Shown one piece after another: positions 20,409 to 31,730 of a stretch of 44,108 bases of DNA. A program made the translations under genes and the position numbers. The first letter of the stretch is position 1. Each line of letters opens with the position of its first letter. The notes beneath the pieces were generated by a model. The model saw only the letters and a program-made list of their open reading frames with translations. It was not told the DNA's origin and did not search any database. The DNA comes from Lingula anatina (Eukaryota; Brachiopoda; Lingulata; Lingulida; Lingulidae): contig NW_019775563.1 in NCBI RefSeq assembly GCF_001039355.2, positions 8,970-53,077 on the forward strand, in the 5' to 3' direction.

Positions 20409-22656
20409 TTAAAATCTTGGCACGGCGCAGACGTGAAAATCGGGACAGACGTAAAGTGAGCCTGTTTTGCCGACGCATTCTGGTAAAGCTTCGCTATCTG
20501 ATGACCGAAACGAGAACGCCTGCAACAAGGCCGTTAGCACAAGGAATATTTCTTGTCTGGCCAGCACTTCGCCTGGACAAGAGCGCTTTCCTGGTGGAAA
20601 AAAAAAACGTTTAGATAAATCGAAATGGAGCTCTGGTAGACGAAAAATATCGTTCTTGAAGATTGTAGAACCGAACTACCGGGAAAAGTAAAACGCTTTG
20701 CATGCGTTTCTTTTAGCACCCTGGGGTGGGGTGAGGGTGGCATAATTAAGTATACTACAAATATTCTCAAAGATTTTTGTTTTGGTCGTTGAAGGTAGTA
20801 TTAAACTTTATTCAATATTATTCAACCATTGTACATATGTTATAAAAAGGAGATTGTTTTGCCTTATGTGTTTTAAAAAAAAGATGAAATAAAATTAAAT
20901 AATACTGGGGAAAATAAAAAAAGAAAAGTTGAGAATAATATGTAAAATAAGTTTTAATATTAATAACAGATGCTGCGGTTAGATAAAGGCTTTTTTAAAA
21001 TCATTTAGTTCCTTTAAAAGTTAAAAGTTCATTAGCACGGTGTGTAGTAAAAACAAAAGATAAAAGCGGTGACTTTTTAAGCTGGTAATGAAAATTTATC
21101 AATTACAAAAGATAGGTAACCATGAATAAAAAATTAGAAAAAGAATATTTTAAAATCAGCATTAAAAAACCACGCCATCTTACCCACAGAAAACGGAATC
21201 CAGGCTACGTTTTTCTTGACGTTCCCAAACCCGTCCAAAAACCTCGATGGGTCGAACTGCTGAGGATTCGGCCATTTCTCCTCGTCCATCATAATTGACC
21301 ACTGGTTGGCAAAGACGGTCGTTCCTTCGGGGATGGTGTATCCCCGAAAATTGACCGTCCTCAGTACTTTGTGCGGACCCGAAATCGGGGCAATGAAATT
21401 AAGGCGCTGCACCTCCATCAAAGCGGCGGTCGTATAGGGAAGACGTTGTTTATCAGCAAGCGTTGGACGCCGGGATTTCCCTACTTCTCGATCCAATTCG
21501 TCTTGTATTCTCTTACAGACGGCGGGGTGGTGGAGAAGGAAGAGCATTCCCCAGGAAAGAGTCAGAGATACGGTGTCAGAGCCGGTGAAATACAGCGTGA
21601 GCAGGCTTGGTAGATCGGCTTCTGTGAAAACATTCTGGCCGCCATTCTCGTTTTCAATAATCTAAAAACAGTAATAATATTCATCAGTCTCAAGAGATGT
21701 ATTCAGAAAGGAGACATATTTAATAAAGAAAGATTGCCAGAGAAAACGATAAACGAGCAGCTTTATTATTGAGCAAGAGAGCATTTCTAAAATCAAATTC
21801 ATGACAGGGAGTATGATAGCAGAGGTGCAACTACAAGAAAAGTTGCATGGAAAGTTCCCTGCGCAATGCAAATCGAATGGATATATGAAGTTTTTTCTTT
21901 TTTCTTTTTCTTTTTTTTTTAAATCTACCTTGTGAATGAAAGCATCAATAAGGCCTCTAGTGGTCCCCTCTCTGTAAGTGGCTCTGTGCTCAACCAACAT
22001 GTCATTGAGGATGTCCGAAAACTCCCCCCATGCGCGTTTTCTTTCATCAACTGAGGAGATGAAAGTTAAAAAAGGTAGAAATTGCCTAATGCTTAGCTGG
22101 CCGCTCAGTAACATCGCTTTTTGGAAGACTTGCAGGAGACGCTTAAAGACGGGATCGTCGTATTCTTGGCGACTTCCAAACAGGACGGTGGTTATGACGT
22201 TAGAGGTGGTTGCCTTCATCGGGAAGTTGAACTGGAACGGCTTACCGCGTTGTTCTCGAATGTACCGCAAGAGGGCGTCCACCTCGCCATTTACGTGTTT
22301 CTCATTGTTGGCGTGGGCGATGTATTGCATTGTGAAATTTTTTTGTGCCGTGAAGGCAGATCCGTATTCCAGAACTAAAAGACCTTAAAACGGAGGAAAT
22401 ATGTTTTTATTCTATGAATGAATATGAATATTTTTAAGCTATTGAAATAGTTGTCGCAAATATCTAAATCTGGTTCTTAGACAAAACAATAATGACGTTT
22501 TTTCGTGTTTTATGATATGAATAAACGAAAATCATCATTTATAGCAAGATAAATAGTATTTTCAAACAGTAATTTACAATAAGGTCATATAACTGGTAGA
22601 GGCCATGCATTCTAACTGTCTATATGGGAGACCTGGCATGCTGCATGATGTACAGA

Positions 22657-22695
<39 letters not shown>

Positions 22696-23077
22696 AAAGT
22701 GAAAGACTTGTTTTACCTCTATCATTCATGAAATCAAAAGTTGGAACATGGGGCCTTCCTGAAAAAATCGACGATTTCCTGGAAAAGGCGTCCCTGACCG
22801 CTTCGTAGCCTTGCAGCAAAATGACGGTTTCAGGACCCATTCGGACGCTGAACACCTTGCCGTACTTTTTCGCCCATTCCATCATGGTGATCTCTGGATG
22901 TTCACCGAGGAACGGCAACACACCGACAAAAGGCAGTCCCCATGGACCAGACGGGAAATTCTGGCCAAACTTGGCCACTTTGAGAAATACGTGAAAAAGG
23001 ATCGTAGCTACCACGATAATAAATAAAGTTGTGGGAGATGTTAAGATCTCCCGTAAAACCCATTCTATCGCCGCCAT
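20409..23077 (-). CDS. P450 unit E: intact CYP2-clan cytochrome P450, 491 aa (type 2)
   Basis: E1 23077-22717, E2 22383-21929, E3 21661-21184 (478 bp), E4 20590-20409; all open with GT-AG borders. It is the duplicate of unit C, with the same intron and upstream sequence. E3 is 3 bp shorter than in the other units: the ADLLPSLL segment before the I-helix is ADLPSLL, an in-frame single-residue loss. E3 is also mosaic, with ISGPH shared with C but LADKQRLPYTT like A and B. A Glu-to-Gly change gives FLDGFGNVKK. The core motifs FTAQKNF, FTGSDTVS, MEVQR, DPSRF and [11 protein letters not shown] are kept, so an active enzyme is expected. Intron 1 carries the longest uninterrupted (TTTA)n of units A-E. 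Confidence 0.91.
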
Positions 23078-23652
23078 ATTACAGACGAAATGCTGTGAGA
23101 TCAGAGGCGTTATCTATACTCACAGATCTAGTCTAATATTTTTTCTGTTTAACACTGCCTGCAGTTGTCGCTCGATAACCATATAATACTTCAATGCATT
23201 TTTTTAACCTCCAGAGTTTTTGTTTCTATAAACGCAGCGTTCCTTATGGCATGTTACAACAGGGCTTTTTTTTCTTCTGAAAAACAATCTCAAATTCGAA
23301 ATAGAGAAAGTCCGTAAATCGACTAATTCAGTTTAAGAGCTCGTTAATGAGAAAACATTCACCTGGATCTTGCTCGTTATCAGAATGTCGTTGAAATAAC
23401 CATGTTGATTTTGTTGGTTTTTATAGGGGTAAAGAATAGTAGACACCGTGCAGGCAGAAACATATTGAAAGTGGCTAGTGTCTACTAGAGGTACAATGCT
23501 TTGCGTATTAGTAGTCCTTAAGAATGACATAATTAGTGCCACAAACCATACCTTGGAATATTGAAAAGAACAAGCAAAAACCGTCAAAGTTGTTGCCTTT
23601 CGTACCATGGCCCATAGGAACCGCGTACTCCTACTGTTACTGTCCTGACTTC

Positions 23653-23665
23653 TGACCTCTGACCT
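23653..23665 (-). promoter_or_regulatory. DR1 nuclear-receptor-like element, unit E
   Basis: Same as the unit C site: aggtca-g-aggtca in sense orientation, about 576 bp before the unit E ATG. Confidence 0.4.
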
Positions 23666-23707
23666 ATCCATGTAACAACCTAACCAAGTCATTAATTCGT
23701 TGAGCCA

Positions 23708-23828
23708 ACATCAAGTTTTGGGTTGTTTATTCCTCTATTGGCGTATCTAACGCGTGCGTTTGTTGTGATCTGAGACGCAATCGGCTGCGCCATCGCCAAG
23801 GTTAATTTTTTATCTGAAATATCTGGCT

Positions 23829-23861
<33 letters not shown>

Positions 23862-24060
23862 TTTTCTTGTATAATGCATTCCAGTTTCATTCATTTCAGT
23901 GCGTTTTAGGCCTACGCTAACGTACCAGGGCCATAGATTAATTTTTCACTAGATATTAACAGATAGGGCCTATGTCTCTGGTTAAATAGATGGCTAATCT
24001 CTGGACTGCCTCAGCAAAAAATGTTCACAGAATAATAACTGCGGCCCTGGCAGAGGGTAC
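23708..24060. repeat. Second copy of (AAT)n interspersed repeat plus damaged MITE
   Basis: Copies of 15775-15970 and 16005-16143 carried by the segmental duplication. The (AAT)n run is shorter (23831-23861), and the MITE lost 13 bp at its left terminal repeat while the right end (ggccctggcagagggtac) stays. Confidence 0.65.
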
Positions 24061-24620
24061 TTTCGGCGCCGGATTCTAGGATTCTGGCCCATGAAGCAAA
24101 GTAAAAAGGGCTGAAATAACAACCTCCTGGTTTTATCTGTAGCATATTTGTATTTTGATGGGTAACTTCTAAGAGTGATTTCTCCCTACACGTTTTTACA
24201 CTTTTTTCATCTCAAAGGAGCTTTCACCTGTTCTGTTCGAAACTTGATCAAAATTCCGTGATCAGTCAGTGATCAGTGTATGATGTCCTCCAACAACAGA
24301 AGAGGGTATTTTTTTTAATACGTTATTAAGGCACAGTGATGGAAAAATGCTTATTTATCTCGGAAGGAGAATGGGTGTTTCGCTGATTTTGATATTAATG
24401 TGTCCCGATATGTAATGTCTTTTGAAAAAAAAAATGGGTCAAAAGAATGAAATAAAGGAAATATTACAAAGGGAATTTAAATCAATTTAGTTGCTTCTAC
24501 ATGTACTTCGGATAATAGTAATAAGGACACGTATTAAGCGAAAAATGACAAACAAAATGAACTTGGTTCAGCTTGCAAGGTTAGTCGCAAGACATTCCAT
24601 AGGCAGCACAGGCTGTTCCA

Positions 24621-24808
24621 TTAAAATCTTGGTACGGCGCAGACGTTAAAATCGGGACAGACGTAAAGTGAGCCTGTCTTGCCAACGCATTCCGGTAAAG
24701 CTTCGCCATCTGGTGACCGAAATGAAAACGCCTGCAACAAGGCCGTTAGCACAAGGAATATTTCTTGTCTGGCCAGAACTTCGCCGGGACAAGAGCGCTT
24801 TCCTGGTG

Positions 24809-24851
<43 letters not shown>

Positions 24852-27041
24852 AACAAAACATTAGCTTAATCGATTGGGAGCTCTGGATTAGACGCAAAAA
24901 AATATTGTTCTTGAAGACTTTGCGATAGAAACGCACTACCGGGAAAAGAAATAAGTTTTCTATGCGTTTCTTTTAGTACCCTGGGGTGAGGTAAGGGTGG
25001 CATAAGGCAGGTGGACATAAAAAAAACAATAATTAGATAAATCGAAATGGAGCTCTGGATTAGACACAAAAAAATATTGTTCTTGAAGACCTGGCGATAG
25101 AACCGTATTACCGAGAAAAGAAAACGCTAAATCTATGCGTTTCTTTTCCCCTGGGGTGAGGTGAGGGTTGCATAAGTGAGCACTCTACAAACATTCTCAA
25201 AGATTTCTGTTTCGGTCGTTATTAAACTTTATTCAACCATTGTACATATAAAACGGAGATTGCTTTGCCTTATGTGATTAAAAAAAGATGAAAACAGATG
25301 CTGCGGTTAGATAAAGGCTTTTTTAAAAATTCATTTTATTCATCTAAAAGTTAAATGTTTACATTTGCTTGTAAGAAAATTAAGAAGTTCATTAGCTGGT
25401 TGAGTAGTAAAAAAAGATAAAAGCAGTGAGCTTTTAAACTGGTAATGAAAATTTTTCAATTACAAAAGATAAGTTACCAGTGACTTAAAATCTGAAGAGG
25501 ATATTTTAAAATCAGCATTAAAAAACGACGCCATCTTACCCACAGAAAACGGAATCCAGGCTACGTTTTTCTTGACGTTCCCAAACTCGTCCAAAAACCT
25601 CGATGGGTCGAACTGCTGAGGATTCGGCCATTTCTCCTCGTCCATCATAATTGACCACTGATTGGCCAAGACGGTCGTTCCTTCGGGGATGGTGTATCCC
25701 CGAAAATTGACCGTCCTCAGTGCTTTGTGCGGGCCCGAAATCGGGGCAATGAAATTTAGGCGTTGTACCTCCATCAAAGCGGCGTTGGTGTATGGAAGAT
25801 TTTGTCTATCAGCAAGCGTTGGACGCCGGGATTTCCCTACTTCTCGATCCAGTTCGTCTTGTATTCTCTTGCAGACGGCGGGGTGGTGGAGAAGGAAGAG
25901 CATTCCCCAGGAAAGCGTTAGATATACGGTATCCGAGCCGGCGAAATACAGCGTGAGCAGGCTTGGTAGAAGGTCGGCTTCTGTGAAAAGATTCTGGACG
26001 CCATTCTCGTTTTCAATAATCTAAAACCAATAATAATATTCATCAACAGCTAAAGTCTCAGAAGATACAATCAGAATTGTGATATATTTATTAAAGAAAG
26101 GTTGCCAGAGAAAATAGTACACGAGCAGCTTTATTATTGAGCAAGAGCGCATGTCTTAAATCAAATTCATGATAGGGAGTAGGATAGCAGAGGTGCAACT
26201 ACTAGAAAAGTGAAATGCAAATCGGATGGATATATAAAGTTTATCTTTAAAAACCTACCTTGTGAATGAACGCATCTATAAACCCCCGAGTTGTCCCCTC
26301 TCTGTAAGTGGCTCTGTGCTCAACCAACTTTTCGTTGAGGATGTCCGAAAACTCCCCCCATGCGGCTTTTCTTTCATCAACTGAGGGAATAAAAGATAAA
26401 AAAGGTAGAAATTGCCTGATGCTCAGCTGGCCGCTCAATAACATGGCTTTTTGGAAGACTTGCAGGAGACGCTTAAAGACGGGATCGTCGTATTCTTGGC
26501 GACTTCCAAACAGGACAGTGCCGATAACATTAGAGGTGGTCGCCTTCATCGGGAAGTTGAACTGGAATGGCTCTCCACGTTGTTCTCGAATATACCGCAA
26601 GAGGGCGTCCACCTCACCATCTATGTGTTTCTCGTTGTTGGCGTGGGCAATGTATTGCATTGTGAATTGCCTTTGTGCCGTGAAAGCAGGCCCATAGTCC
26701 AAAACTACCAGACCTAAAGAAATGAAAAATAAAAAAAGGCGAAGTAATTATTTTATTTATTCGCTGAATATCTTAGATTATAAAAGTAGTTGCCACAGAT
26801 ATCTAAATCTAGTTTTTAGACTAGACAGTATAATCTAGACTAGACAGATAGTAATCACACAAGTTTTTTTTTTTGTTTATTATGATATAAATAAAGCAAA
26901 ATTATACTTTACACCATTCATATTTTCAGAGTATTTTGCCGTTCTTATTCAGTTTTTTTAGTCGGTAGAGGAAATAAAGTATCGATCGACGGCATGTATT
27001 GATAGCCGTGACATGGCATATAATATACAGACATCAAAGAA

Positions 27042-27080
<39 letters not shown>

Positions 27081-28489
27081 ATAGATAAAAAATGAGTTGA
27101 CATCACCTCTATCATTCATGATATCAAAAACTGGAATGTGGGGCCTTCCTGAAAAAACCGTAGCTTTCCTGGAAAAGGCGTCCATGACCGCTTCGTACCC
27201 TTGCAGCATAATGACCGTTTCAGGACCCATTCGGACGCTGAACACCTTGCCGTACTTCTTCGCCCATTCCATCATGGTTATTTCGGGATGGTCGCCGAGA
27301 AACGGCAACACACCGACAAAAGGCAAACCCCATGGACCAGACGGGAAATTCTGGCCATACTTGGCCTCTTTGAGAAATACGTGAAAAAGGATCGTTGCTA
27401 CCACGATAATAAATAAAGTTGTGGGGGATGTTCTATCACCGCCATGTTAAAGATAAAATGTTGTGAGACCAATGGCGTTAACGTTATCTACTGCAGCCCT
27501 CAGCCGTTCAAGGACAAATACTCACAGTCTAAAGAGAGTGACAACATTTTTCTGTTTAACACGTCCTGCAGCTCTCGCCCGATAACCACATCATATAAAT
27601 ACATTTTTACACTCAAGAGATTATGTTGCTATAAACACAGAGTCCTTTAACCTATATTACAACAGGGCTTTTTTTTTTGGGGGGGGGAGGTACACCNTTT
27701 GAGGGGGTACCTCTTATAAATTTTACTAAATGGTATAAAATATGTATATTTTCACCACTATTTTGTATTTTTTTAACCATTAATCATGTTAGACACGGTA
27801 TCCGTGATAAAAAGCACTATTTCTAACAGTTCACAGCTGTGAGGCGTATCATTTGTAAATAAAAGTACATGGAAATGGGGGTGGGACAACCTTTTTGACC
27901 AATGCTGTATTTTCAGAGTATTTTGCCGATTTTATTCAGTTTATTTAGTCGGTAGAGGAAATAAGGTATTGATCGACGACACGTATCATACTGTATACAG
28001 GCAATATACTAAATAATAATAATCATCAAAAGTATGAATTATAGTGCTAATTTTGCTCGAAGAAGAAGGCATGTATTGATAAGGGTGACATGGCATATGA
28101 TGTGAATAAATAAATAAATTGACATCACCTCTGTCATTCATAATATCAAAAACTGGAATGTGGGGCCTTCCTGAAAAAACCGCAGCTTTCCTGGAAAAGG
28201 CGTCCCTGACCGCTTCGTACCCTTGCAGCATAATGACCGTTTCAGGACCCATTCGGACGCTGAACACCTTGCCGTACTTCTTCGCCCATTCCATCATGGT
28301 TATTTCGGGATGTTCGCCGAGGAACGGCAACACACCGACAAAAGGCAGTCCCCATGGACCAGATGGGAACTTCTGGCCAAATTTGGCCTCTTTGAGAAAT
28401 ACGTGAAAAAGGATCGTTGCTACCACGATAATAAATAAAGTTGTGGGGGATGTTAAGATCTCCCGTAAAACCCATTCTATCACCGCCAT
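24621..28489 (-). CDS. P450 unit F: CYP2-clan cytochrome P450 with two tandem first exons, 492 aa (type 2)
   Basis: Intact model: E1a 28489-28129, E2 26713-26259, E3 26020-25540, E4 24802-24621; open, phases 1, 0, 1. Start at [15 protein letters not shown], homologous to the other units; an in-frame ATG 27 bp upstream (28516) would add MVSQHFIFN. Motifs: [15 protein letters not shown] (C-helix Arg kept, Trp replaced by Phe), FAGSDTVY in the I-helix, [22 protein letters not shown] second first exon, E1b (27445-27107), lies in intron 1 and is frameshifted; it must be skipped for a normal product. Both first exons use a weaker-looking donor, G|gtgatg, where the other units have G|gtaaag. F is the most diverged unit of the array. 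A 41-base A run (24809-24849) beside E4 provides the sense-strand polypyrimidine tract. Confidence 0.87.
24860..25185. repeat. Tandem ~160-bp duplication in intron 3 of unit F
   Basis: The segment with ggagctctggattagac, aaatattgttcttgaagac and ctatgcgtttcttttagta (24860-25015) is repeated in diverged form at 25030-25185. The other units have a single copy beside E4. Confidence 0.7.
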
Positions 28490-28740
28490 GTTAAAGATAA
28501 AATGTTGTGAGACCAATGGCGTTAACGTTATCTACTGCAGCCCTCAGCCGTTCAAGGACAAATACTCACAGTCTAAAGAGAGTGACAACATTTTTCTGTT
28601 TAACACGTCCTGCAGCTCTCGCCCGATAACTACATAATATCATAACATTCTATGATAATATAAATACATTTTTACACTCAAGAGTTTTTGTTGCTATAAA
28701 CACAGAGTCCTTTAACCTATATTACAACATGGCTTTTTTT
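26925..28740. repeat. Tandem ~0.8-kb duplication carrying first exon and promoter of unit F
   Basis: Copies at about 26925-27690 and 27910-28740, each running from a gtattttgccg motif through (TAAA)n, E1 and upstream sequence to a poly-T/poly-G end. Between them is about 200 bp of unrelated sequence and an N at 27697. The copies differ by substitutions and indels, so this is not a simple repeat of one read. Confidence 0.8.
27107..27445 (-). pseudogene. E1b: frameshifted duplicate first exon of unit F
   Basis: Copy of P450 exon 1 inside unit F intron 1. Against E1a it lacks 22 bp just after the fifth codon (the part encoding WVLREIL), which throws the ATG at 27443-27445 out of frame. The rest stays open, with PSGPWGLP, the donor and [14 protein letters not shown]. 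Translation could only restart at an internal Met before [10 protein letters not shown], which would still leave a membrane helix. The ~250 bp upstream, including the putative promoter, was duplicated too (27459-27690 matches 28503-28740). Confidence 0.85.
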
Positions 28741-29290
28741 TTTTTGGGGGGGGGGGGGGAGTACACAAAGAACAGACAGCTTTCTTTAACAGTCATATTT
28801 CTTCTGAAAAAAAAAACTCAAATTAATTTTTAAAAAATGTAAAAAGAGAGCCCGTAAATCGAGGAGTTAAATTTAAGTAGTCGTAAATGAGAAAATAGTC
28901 ACCTGGGTCGCACTCGTTATCAGCATGTCGTTGAGATAACCGTGTTGATTTTGTTGGTTTTTATTGCGGTAAAGAATCATAGACACCGTGCAGGCAGAAA
29001 CATATTGAAAGTGGCTAGTCTCTACTAGAGGTACAATGCTTTGCGAATTAGCAGTCCTAAAAATGGCATTAGTGCCACAAACCATACCTTAGAATATTGA
29101 AAAGAACAAGCAAAAACCGTCGATGTTGTTGAAAAGCGGAGGCCGGGGGACATTTCGTACCATGGCCCATAGGAACCGTGTACTCTTTTTATTACTTCTA
29201 CTGTACTAATTTCTGACCTTTGACCTATCCGTACATCGGTGTAACAACCTAACCAAGGCGTTAATTCGTTGAGCTAACGGATCAACTAAC
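28490..29290 (-). promoter_or_regulatory. Type 2-like upstream region of unit F
   Basis: Contains a ccaat motif (28513-28517 on +), an 11-12-bp poly-T/poly-G tract (about 28733-28760), the conserved ORF-like block (28873-29085) and a DR1 element (29214-29226). Similarity to the C and E upstream regions ends near 29295, which marks the edge of the array. Confidence 0.5.
29214..29226 (-). promoter_or_regulatory. DR1 nuclear-receptor-like element, unit F
   Basis: In sense orientation aggtca-a-aggtca, the textbook DR1, about 725 bp before the E1a ATG. Both half-sites match those of C and E although the spacer base and the flanks differ. Confidence 0.42.
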
Positions 29291-29294
29291 CTAA

Positions 29295-30590
29295 CATCAG
29301 GCAGGGGTGGTTCCAGTATTATTTACCCCCTTACACCCCCCCCCCCCTTGGCGTGGGGTTCGGGGCCTGCTGAAGGGCCACGAAATTTTTAGTAATTAAT
29401 AGGGCGATCGGTGCAATTTGGTACCGTTTTGAACTATGATTCAGCTAGTCAAAATTTTAGTTGCAAGAGTGGGACCATTGGTGTGATTTTTTTTCAGTAA
29501 TTGAAGGGGGGGGGGGGGTCAGGACCCCCTTGACACCCCCTAATCTGCTACTGCTGTGTATCGCGTTTGGGGGAATTTTCAGACCCATGAAGTGAACCTT
29601 TAAAGTTGAAATTTTTGTAGTTACTTTTAAAACAATATCTCATTATTTGTTATCATCAATAAAAAAAATCCATTTAGTGCCATTTGAGTTTGATTTCACA
29701 GATATTAGATCTCTTGTTAATAAATATTTTTAACATGTGCAAAATAATGAAGGTAGCGTATGCCTAGCTTACACAGAACGTTTTGATAACAGGGTTATAT
29801 ATTGGTTAGACCAGCAAGTGTAAAAGAACGTTATTCTAACGTTCTACACTGCCACTAGTACTGCCATCATCAATGATCCGAGGAACGTTGCCAGCAAGTA
29901 CTATTAACGCTCATATATTTTGATGAAATTTACAAATTATAGGCCTACATTTTTGTTAATTTTGCCAAAAACACATGAACAAAGAATTTCATATTTTGCA
30001 TCACTACAATTTGCACAACTTTTATCATCACATCTAGTATTAAAACGTTCTAACAAGGTTATAAAAATAAATATGTGTCGTTTATATTTACCACTATAGC
30101 AAGCAGTAGTAGCGCCATTCGCTGTTGGTATAACGTTGGGCATCAAGCCTGCATCATACGCTGTCTTAACTACACTTAGTGGCTGATATTACAAATTGGG
30201 GTTGGGGTTAGTCGGCGACTAGAGCGATGATGAATTAAGTACCCTCGGGCAGTCGGTACCAACCCGAAATTACCGATATGATGAAAAGCTTTTTTTTTTT
30301 TTTTCTTTCAAGAATGGACTTCAATTATGTAATAAGGTTAATCAAAATTATTAAAAAGGTCTTTTCAAGTAATCCTGATAGTTGGTTGGCGTTTGTGATG
30401 AATTAAATGATTGTTTTACCTTCATTTTAGAAAAGTCATTCTAATAAATTGCTTACAAGGTCAGCTAATACAGGATTAGTGAAACAGTTTAGCAGTGACG
30501 ACTTGACTGAAGCAAAAGGTTGAATAGTACGCCACAGTCATCTGAATTGAAGGGGTTTAGCGGATAAAATCCTCTCAATCTAAGTGATGT
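29295..30590. other. Non-genic stretch after the P450 array
   Basis: Contains a C/G-homopolymer-rich piece (29325-29550, with caggacccccttgacacccc) resembling the piece at 33610-33680, then AT-rich DNA with no ORF, motif or RNA gene I can support. Confidence 0.5.
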
Positions 30591-30883
30591 CAGATGGGGC
30601 GACTCCATTCCAAATAAAAGGGGGGTTATGTGGGGCAATTCCATTTCATTAGAGGGGTGGCAGGTGGAGCGAGTTCATTGCATAAAAGGGGTGACAGGTG
30701 GGGCGAGTCCATTGCATAAAAAGGGGTGACAGGTGGGGCGAGTCCATTGCATGAGAGGGGTGACAGGTGGTAGGGCAGGTCCATTGTATTAGAGGGGTGA
30801 CAGGTGGGGCAGGTACATTGCATTAGAGGGATGACAGGTGAGTGAGTCCATTGCATAAAAAGGGGTGACAGGTGGGGCGAGTC
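30591..30883. repeat. Minisatellite, about nine ~34-bp units
   Basis: Units of the form acaggtggggcgagtccatt + gcataaaaaggggtg, diverging toward the left end. The ORF read across it on the - strand (30626-30856) is only this repeat translated. Confidence 0.92.
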
Positions 30884-31539
30884 TTGTAATTAATTCCATT
30901 TGGTTCAGATAACAGGTTTTGAAGAAATTGCTCCATTTACCCTCAGAAATCAAATTTTTAGCCAATTTCAGCCGTATCCATTAAAAAAAAACTTGATTTA
31001 AGCTTCTATTAGAATCACCCCATCTTTTCATTATTACGTTCAAATATCAAATTAAGTGTTTACACTAAGAATAGGCCGCCAAATTAGAACAATTCACGAT
31101 AGCAAAGGCCAAAACCCATCAAAATGGTACCCTCCCTATACAAGAAAATATAGGAGAAATTATATCCAAACAAATTAGTTCCATATGCTATAGAACAAAA
31201 ATCTCACGTGAATCACGAAATCAGGATTGTAAATTTATATAAATTTGAACTATAAAATGTAGGTTGTTGGAAACCATTTTAGATATTTTATTTCAGTGCG
31301 CTAAAACAGCTTGGAGGGGTTATTTAGAAAATATTGGTTATTTTACAACTATTTAAAATTTAGGTACCAGATAAAACCGTAAACCACAAAAACATTGACA
31401 ATACGTATTTACAGTTCAGATTGAATTTGAAAGTTCTCAAACACTAAAAATAACTCATTTTCCATTATCATAACTACTATCCTTAATACAATAATTTCAT
31501 AACAAAGTGAAAAATAAAACGCCAAATTACAAAAGTTTT
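30884..31539. other. AT-rich non-genic stretch
   Basis: No open frame, splice-bounded exon, repeat array or RNA gene recognised on either strand. Confidence 0.45.
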
Positions 31540-31551
31540 TTTATTGAGTTT

Positions 31552-31650
31552 TCATATAATAGACATGATGTACGAAGGGGCGTGGGTTCCTGTGTGTATC
31601 ACTTCATAGGCTGCTTTCAGGCGGATGCTGTGCAGAATCTCGTTGAGTTC
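31552..31650 (-). CDS. Possible orphan 3'-terminal exon, unknown protein
   Basis: On the - strand a pyrimidine-rich acceptor (attttatcttttcag) precedes 33 in-frame codons ending TGA (31552-31554). The product begins ELNEILHSIRLKAAYEVIHT and ends APSYIMSII. A consensus AATAAA follows at once (31540-31545 on +). The other two frames are stopped early. I do not recognise the protein and found no convincing partner exon upstream (31651-35200), so this may be the tail of a gene with long introns, a processed remnant or chance. Confidence 0.3.
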   Translation of the reverse strand, partial: ELNEILHSIRLKAAYEVIHTGTHAPSYIMSII

Positions 31651-31730
31651 CTGAAAAGATAAAATAATGTTTGCAACTTTGAACTAAACAGACAGGCTCT
31701 TTACATTCTAATAATGCATGTAATATCTCA

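Larger units (their letters stand above)
23078..24620 (-). promoter_or_regulatory. Type 2 upstream block of unit E
   Basis: Near-copy of 15128-16706: ORF-like block (about 23333-23692), DR1 site at 23653-23665, (AAT)n repeat (about 23708-23890) and a MITE with damaged left end (about 23928-24060). No gene recognised beyond these. Confidence 0.5.

Noticed and set aside
29937-30146. 69-codon Cys-containing frame on -
   Set aside because: No paired splice sites, no homology recognised, AT-rich surroundings.
30626-30856. 76-codon frame with repeated CNELAPP-like peptides
   Set aside because: Translation of the 34-bp minisatellite, not a gene.
30591-30883. CRISPR-like regular repeat spacing
   Set aside because: Units are contiguous and diverging, without unique spacers, in eukaryotic DNA: a minisatellite.
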